Shown: positions 60,715-64,000 of the stretch, piece after piece
How positions within the stretch are numbered: the stretch's first letter is position 1
Layout: every line of letters starts with the position of its first letter
Assembly: GCA_050251415.1 (NCBI GenBank)
Contig: JBFWMT010000002.1
Span: forward strand, 12,038-76,037
Length of the DNA: 64,000 nucleotides
Direction: 5' to 3'
From: UBA8514 sp050251415
Lineage (GTDB): Bacteria; Bacillota; Clostridia; Lachnospirales; Anaerotignaceae
Translations under genes and position numbers: made by a program
The notes under the pieces: model-generated
Told to the model about the DNA's origin: nothing
The model's database searches: none
Seen by the model: only the letters and a program-made list of their open reading frames with translations

Positions 60715-62709
60715 GTGGTAATTACAAGTGTTGTAGTTTTATTGGTTGGTGCAGTGCTGACTGGTTTGTCAATTTACGCTATCAGAAACTCTACGACGCA
60801 GGCACTTATAAAAAGTGTTAAAGAGGCCTCGGAGCTGGCATCAAACAAGGTTACCATGACAATAGACCATTACAAGTCGCTGGCGACTGATATTCAGGCA
60901 TATAACACCAGCTTTAAACCAACTAAAGTTGAGATGAAAAAATATGTTGAAACTTTAGGTGGCAGTTATGGTATTGAAAATGTACAAGTTTTGGACAAAA
61001 ATGGCTTAAGTATTACAGATGGAAGCAGCTATGCTGATAATAATGCTTTTGTACAGGCGAAGTCTTTAGGTAGTTTCTTATCTGACCCAATAGTAAGCGG
61101 CGAAGATGCATATTTTGATTTGGCGGTTTATTCGTCGGACTGCTCGGTACTTATTCAGCTTCCATATTCTACATTTGGAGATATAATAGCAGATGTTAAA
61201 ATGGGAAGTACTGGTAGCACGTACATACTTAACAATCAAGGCGCAAAGGTTGCCCACAATGATTTTAGTTTGGTTTTAAATCAACAAAATAATTTGGAGG
61301 CAGTTAAAACAGAGCCTGACGTTTACAAAACAGTTGCCGCTTTGGAAACAAGAATGGTAAATGGCGAATCGGATTTTGGTTTTTATACATGGAAAGGCGA
61401 CGGTAAATTTGGTTCTTTTAACTCTATTGAGGGCACAAATGGCTGGTCTATAAATGTAACGGCACTTTCTTCAGAGTTTATGGCACAAGTAACAACCTCA
61501 ACTATCCAATTGTCAGTTGTGGGTATTATATCGCTTTTGATTGCAATTTTCTTGATGCTTCGTATAGCCAACAGAATTGTAATACCTGTTTCTGAGATTT
61601 TGGGTGCTATAGAAGAAATGGAAAAAGGCAATTTGCATTTTGACATTAATATTGCTAAAGACAATGAAATAGGGAAGATGTCCAATAGCGTTAAGCATTT
61701 AGGCACGGTATTTCAACATATGATTTCCGATATTTCTTATGTACTTGGTGAAATAGCACGTGGTAATTTAACGGTTAAAAGCAATGAGGAATATATTGGA
61801 GATTTTGAGGAAATACACACCTCTATGGAACAAATTATTGCTAAATTCAACGAAACGGTTGGAAATATAAAAATATCTGCTGAGCAAGTTGCAAGTGGTT
61901 CAAACCAAGTGTCCAGTGGGGCTCAGGCTTTATCACAGGGCACAACACAGCAGGCAGGCAGTATTATGGATTTGTCACTTATTATTAAGGATATTGCCGA
62001 AAAAAATAAGGTTAATTCAGAGGATGCAAAGGTTGCAAATGAACTTTCCAAAGAATCTGGTGAGGATGTAGTGGCAGGGAATGAATATATGAAAGAAATG
62101 ATGGAGGCAATGGAGGAAATAACAAACAAATCTGGTGAGATTGGTAAGATTATAAAGACTATTGATGATATTGCGTTCCAAACAAACATACTGGCACTTA
62201 ATGCTGCGGTTGAAGCCGCAAGAGCAGGCACAGCAGGTAAGGGGTTTGCGGTTGTTGCCGACGAGGTTAGAAATCTTGCACAAAAAAGTGCTGAAGCTGC
62301 TAAAAATACTACTCAGCTTATTGAAGATTCCATTACGGCAGTTGAAAAGGGTACAAAAATTGCAGATAATACTGCGAAGGCGTTATCTTCTATAGTAGAA
62401 AAAGTGGTGCAGGTAAACGGAAGAATACAAAAAATTGCTGAGGCATCAGCAGAACAGACTACTGCTGTTAATCAAGTTACCCTTAGTGTAGACCAAATTT
62501 CTGCTGTAGTGCAAACAAATTCCGCTACATCGGAAGAAAGTGCGGCAGCGTCTGAGGAACTTAACGGACAGGCTGAAATACTGAAAGACCTGGTTAGCTA
62601 CTTCAAAATAAATACAATGAACGATGGCGGTTTTGCCGAAATCCATACAGATGAATATAACTATAATGATGCTCCTGTGGATTACAGCGAAATGGGAGGA
62701 AAATACTGA
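60715..62709 (+). CDS. Methyl-accepting chemotaxis protein, receptor 3 (UGA near the start)
   Basis: Chemoreceptor of ~664 residues: membrane helix at the extreme N-terminus, single Cache-type sensor (~30-260), second helix (~270-292), HAMP, signalling domain with an intact tip (TIDDIAFQTNILALNAAVEAARAG). The natural start is ATG 60670, six nt after GGAGG, but codon 8 (60691-60693) is TGA; the frame stays open after it. GTG 60715 is the first later start and lacks a ribosome site. It may be a recent nonsense allele, read through, or restarted. The near-consensus sigma-28 promoter argues the locus is recently functional. Confidence 0.8.
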   Translation: MVITSVVVLLVGAVLTGLSIYAIRNSTTQALIKSVKEASELASNKVTMTIDHYKSLATDIQAYNTSFKPTKVEMKKYVETLGGSYGIENVQVLDKNGLSITDGSSYADNNAFVQAKSLGSFLSDPIVSGEDAYFDLAVYSSDCSVLIQLPYSTFGDIIADVKMGSTGSTYILNNQGAKVAHNDFSLVLNQQNNLEAVKTEPDVYKTVAALETRMVNGESDFGFYTWKGDGKFGSFNSIEGTNGWSINVTALSSEFMAQVTTSTIQLSVVGIISLLIAIFLMLRIANRIVIPVSEILGAIEEMEKGNLHFDINIAKDNEIGKMSNSVKHLGTVFQHMISDISYVLGEIARGNLTVKSNEEYIGDFEEIHTSMEQIIAKFNETVGNIKISAEQVASGSNQVSSGAQALSQGTTQQAGSIMDLSLIIKDIAEKNKVNSEDAKVANELSKESGEDVVAGNEYMKEMMEAMEEITNKSGEIGKIIKTIDDIAFQTNILALNAAVEAARAGTAGKGFAVVADEVRNLAQKSAEAAKNTTQLIEDSITAVEKGTKIADNTAKALSSIVEKVVQVNGRIQKIAEASAEQTTAVNQVTLSVDQISAVVQTNSATSEESAAASEELNGQAEILKDLVSYFKINTMNDGGFAEIHTDEYNYNDAPVDYSEMGGKY

Positions 62710-62714
62710 TAAAC

Positions 62715-62748
62715 AAAAAAGTCAAAACCTTAAGGTTTTGACTTTTTT
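62715..62748. terminator. Perfectly palindromic bidirectional terminator
   Basis: AAAAAAGTCAAAACCTT followed directly by its exact complement, serving receptor 3 and the convergent VanW-family gene. Confidence 0.93.
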
Positions 62749-62753
62749 ATTCT

Positions 62754-63590
62754 TTATCCTTTGTATCGGCTAGTTGCAGTGTAGTCCACTACGCCGTTAA
62801 CATATCGTTTAAGGTAGTAGATACCATCACTTTGGGTTACATCAATTTTCACGTCTCCAATATTAGGATTGCCAGGTGACAAAAATCTAATTTTAATTAC
62901 ACCGTTTGCCATAACAGATTCAATTTTAACAGGTCTGTCTAAATCGTTTCTAAAACAAAAATCTATGGACCCCCAACTAGCGGTTGCATCACGCCCAACA
63001 GGCAAGTAACCCACTTTAAGAGAATGGTTTCTTCTTGTTGTAATTGTCATTCCAGAGTACAATGCTGCATTATATAAAGTTGAAGAAATTTGGCAAATTC
63101 CACCACCGATAGCATTCACTATTTTGCCATCAGAGATAACTCCGGCTGCAAGATAATCTCTTTGGGCGGTACGGTGGCTAAGAATAACATCATTGTAAGA
63201 AAAAGTTTCCCCTGGGTTAATTATTATACCGTTTATAGAGTCTGACGCAAGAAGCATATTGAAGTTTCGGTTGGCGTTAGATGAAGACTGACTGTAGTTA
63301 GTGGTGTATGACGCTATATCGTAGTTGAAGTCTACTACACCTGATGCTGCCTTTGCTTTTTCCTCCGCAATTCGTTTCTCCTCTTCCTTAATTCGTTTTG
63401 CTTCTTCTTCAAGTTGTTTTTGTTTCTCAAGTTCGGCTTGCTTTTCCTCCTCTGTTTGCTCAAAAACAACTAAGTTTTCAGTTGCCTGGGATACAGGCTG
63501 GTTTGATGATGGCGTATTGGCAGTGCCGCCAATGGCGGTGGTGTTGCTAAAAAGCATTGAAACAACTAAAATACCCGCAATTGAATTCAT
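62754..63590 (-). CDS. VanW-family exported protein
   Basis: 278 residues. Signal-anchor (first ~22), then a charged Glu/Lys coiled coil (~50-90) and a VanW domain (~110-230: NPGETFSYND, GGGICQISSTLYNAAL, RRNHSLKVGYLPVG, FRNDLDRPVKI), with a G5-like C-terminal part. VanW proteins occur in wall-associated settings; biochemical role not established. ATG with AAGGGGA upstream and its own promoter. Confidence 0.9.
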   Translation of the reverse strand: MNSIAGILVVSMLFSNTTAIGGTANTPSSNQPVSQATENLVVFEQTEEEKQAELEKQKQLEEEAKRIKEEEKRIAEEKAKAASGVVDFNYDIASYTTNYSQSSSNANRNFNMLLASDSINGIIINPGETFSYNDVILSHRTAQRDYLAAGVISDGKIVNAIGGGICQISSTLYNAALYSGMTITTRRNHSLKVGYLPVGRDATASWGSIDFCFRNDLDRPVKIESVMANGVIKIRFLSPGNPNIGDVKIDVTQSDGIYYLKRYVNGVVDYTATSRYKG

Positions 63591-63627
63591 TATAATTCCC
63601 CTTTCCCCAATGGTACAAATTCCTGTA

Positions 63628-63656
63628 ATTATAGTATATTTTCCAAGATTTTACAA
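63628..63656 (-). promoter_or_regulatory. Sigma-A promoter of VanW-family gene
   Basis: On the - strand: TTGTAA (63656-63651), 17 nt, TATAAT (63633-63628). Confidence 0.65.
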
Positions 63657-63817
63657 GAAGAGGTTTTGTAACAATATATCTAAACCGGTAAAAATATGAG
63701 GGGAATGGTATTTAATATGGGCTTTCATCTTTCATAAACATTATGATATACTATACACAATGGGTTTAAATGACATAATTGATGTAAAGTTGCTAATTGT
63801 GCTAAGGAGTGCTGAAT

Positions 63818-64000
63818 GTGAAAGAAATACTTGTTGTTGCGCCGTATCAGGAATTATATGAAACGGCATTAAGGGTAATTGAAAAAAGAAAGTTTGACAA
63901 TGTACAAGTTATACCAAGCGACCAATGATCAACAGCAGACGTAGTTTGACTTGGAATAAAGGATGATGTAAGCGTAATAATTTCCCGTGGTGGAACCTAT
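63818..64000 (+). pseudogene. PrpR_N-type regulator, 5' end with two in-frame UGA codons
   Basis: GTG 63818 lies eight nt after AAGGAG. The frame reads MKEILVVAPYQELYETALRVIEK... and ends ...VSVIISRGGTY at the window edge, matching the N-terminal sensor (PrpR_N) of sigma-54-dependent activators, including the typical VIISRGGT motif. TGA interrupts it at 63926-63928 (codon 37) and 63947-63949 (codon 44), with family-like sequence on both sides and no frame change. As UGA serves as a normal stop in this window, the gene is probably inactivated; the rest lies outside. Confidence 0.7.

Noticed and set aside
60691..60760. Selenocysteine at the UGA of receptor 3
   Set aside because: The residue lies in the short cytoplasmic lysine-rich tail before the first membrane helix, where Cys/Sec has no family precedent, and I see no convincing hairpin just after the codon.
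60670..64000. Genome-wide UGA reassignment to Trp or Arg
   Set aside because: UGA ends flgM, fliW, cheR, fliH, the FtsE-like, FliK-like and FlhX genes at family-typical C-termini, and TGG and CGA are used normally for Trp and Arg, so the standard code holds.
1..64000. CRISPR arrays, tRNA or rRNA genes, insertion sequences, prophage
   Set aside because: No regularly spaced repeats, no tRNA-like or rRNA sequence, and no transposase, integrase or phage genes seen.

Overview
The window reads as chromosome of a motile, anaerobic, low-GC Gram-positive bacterium of the class Clostridia. The reasons are AT-rich sequence with strong Shine-Dalgarno sites, a B. subtilis-like flgM-flgN-flgK-flgL-yviE-fliW-csrA order, CheC/CheD/CheV chemotaxis, rubrerythrin and a group A [FeFe]-hydrogenase, and a large SLH-domain surface protein. 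I cannot name the species; a Lachnospirales-like lineage is a guess. TTG and GTG starts are frequent among the motility genes. UAA, UAG and UGA are all used as stops.

Layout. 1-7.7 kb (+): flhB, flhA, sigma-28 fliA, two rod/hook genes (flgF/flgG type), cheC, cheD, cheV. 7.8-11.1 kb (-): fliD, fliS and a FliT-like gene. 11.2-12.8 kb (+): a ParA-type ATPase with a ComFB-domain protein. 12.9-14.5 kb (-): an FtsE-like ATPase overlapping a membrane-anchored C39-like peptidase. 14.7-21.4 kb (+): flagellin with a sigma-28 promoter and a leader carrying two likely CsrA sites, then flgM-flgN-flgK-flgL-yviE-fliW-csrA. 21.5-22.1 kb: rubrerythrin. 22.2-26.8 kb (-): cheA-cheW-cheR-cheB. 26.9-34.6 kb (+): FliK-like gene, FlhB C-domain paralogue (FlhX), a PilZ-like protein, and overlapping it a 1720-residue SLH surface protein. 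34.7-41.4 kb (+): flgB-flgC-fliE-fliF-fliG-fliH-fliI-fliJ. 41.5-46.4 kb (+): a c-di-GMP-I riboswitch and two chemoreceptors. 46.5-49.8 kb (-): subtilisin-like protease and MATE pump. 50-53.7 kb (+): two-gene hydrogenase unit. 53.7-54.5 kb (-): small secreted peptide with a four-helix membrane protein. 54.5-55.7 kb: gene-poor. 55.7-57.9 kb (+): GntP permease and a ferredoxin-domain protein. 58.2-60.3 kb (+): REC-GGDEF-EAL-PAS protein. 60.6-62.7 kb (+): a third chemoreceptor behind a near-consensus sigma-28 promoter but with UGA at codon 8. 62.7-63.6 kb (-): VanW-family protein. 63.8 kb to the end (+): the start of a PrpR_N-type regulator gene with two in-frame UGA codons.

How it fits together. 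The core is one dispersed motility regulon. The export gate, rod, MS ring, switch rotor, hook-filament junction, cap and filament are here. So are late-gene control (FliA/FlgM), flagellin translation control (FliW/CsrA acting on the flagellin leader) and the adaptation arm of chemotaxis. Cyclic di-GMP appears repeatedly: a riboswitch before a chemoreceptor, a PilZ-like protein, an EAL protein, and a ComFB protein (a family reported to bind cyclic dinucleotides). The most unusual pieces are the ParA-ComFB pair in a locus where flhF/flhG are absent from their common place after flhA, the FtsE-like/C39 pair without FtsX, the huge SLH protein coupled to a PilZ-like gene, the hydrogenase partner fusion, the secreted-peptide/membrane-protein pair, and the nonsense-containing receptor and regulator genes.
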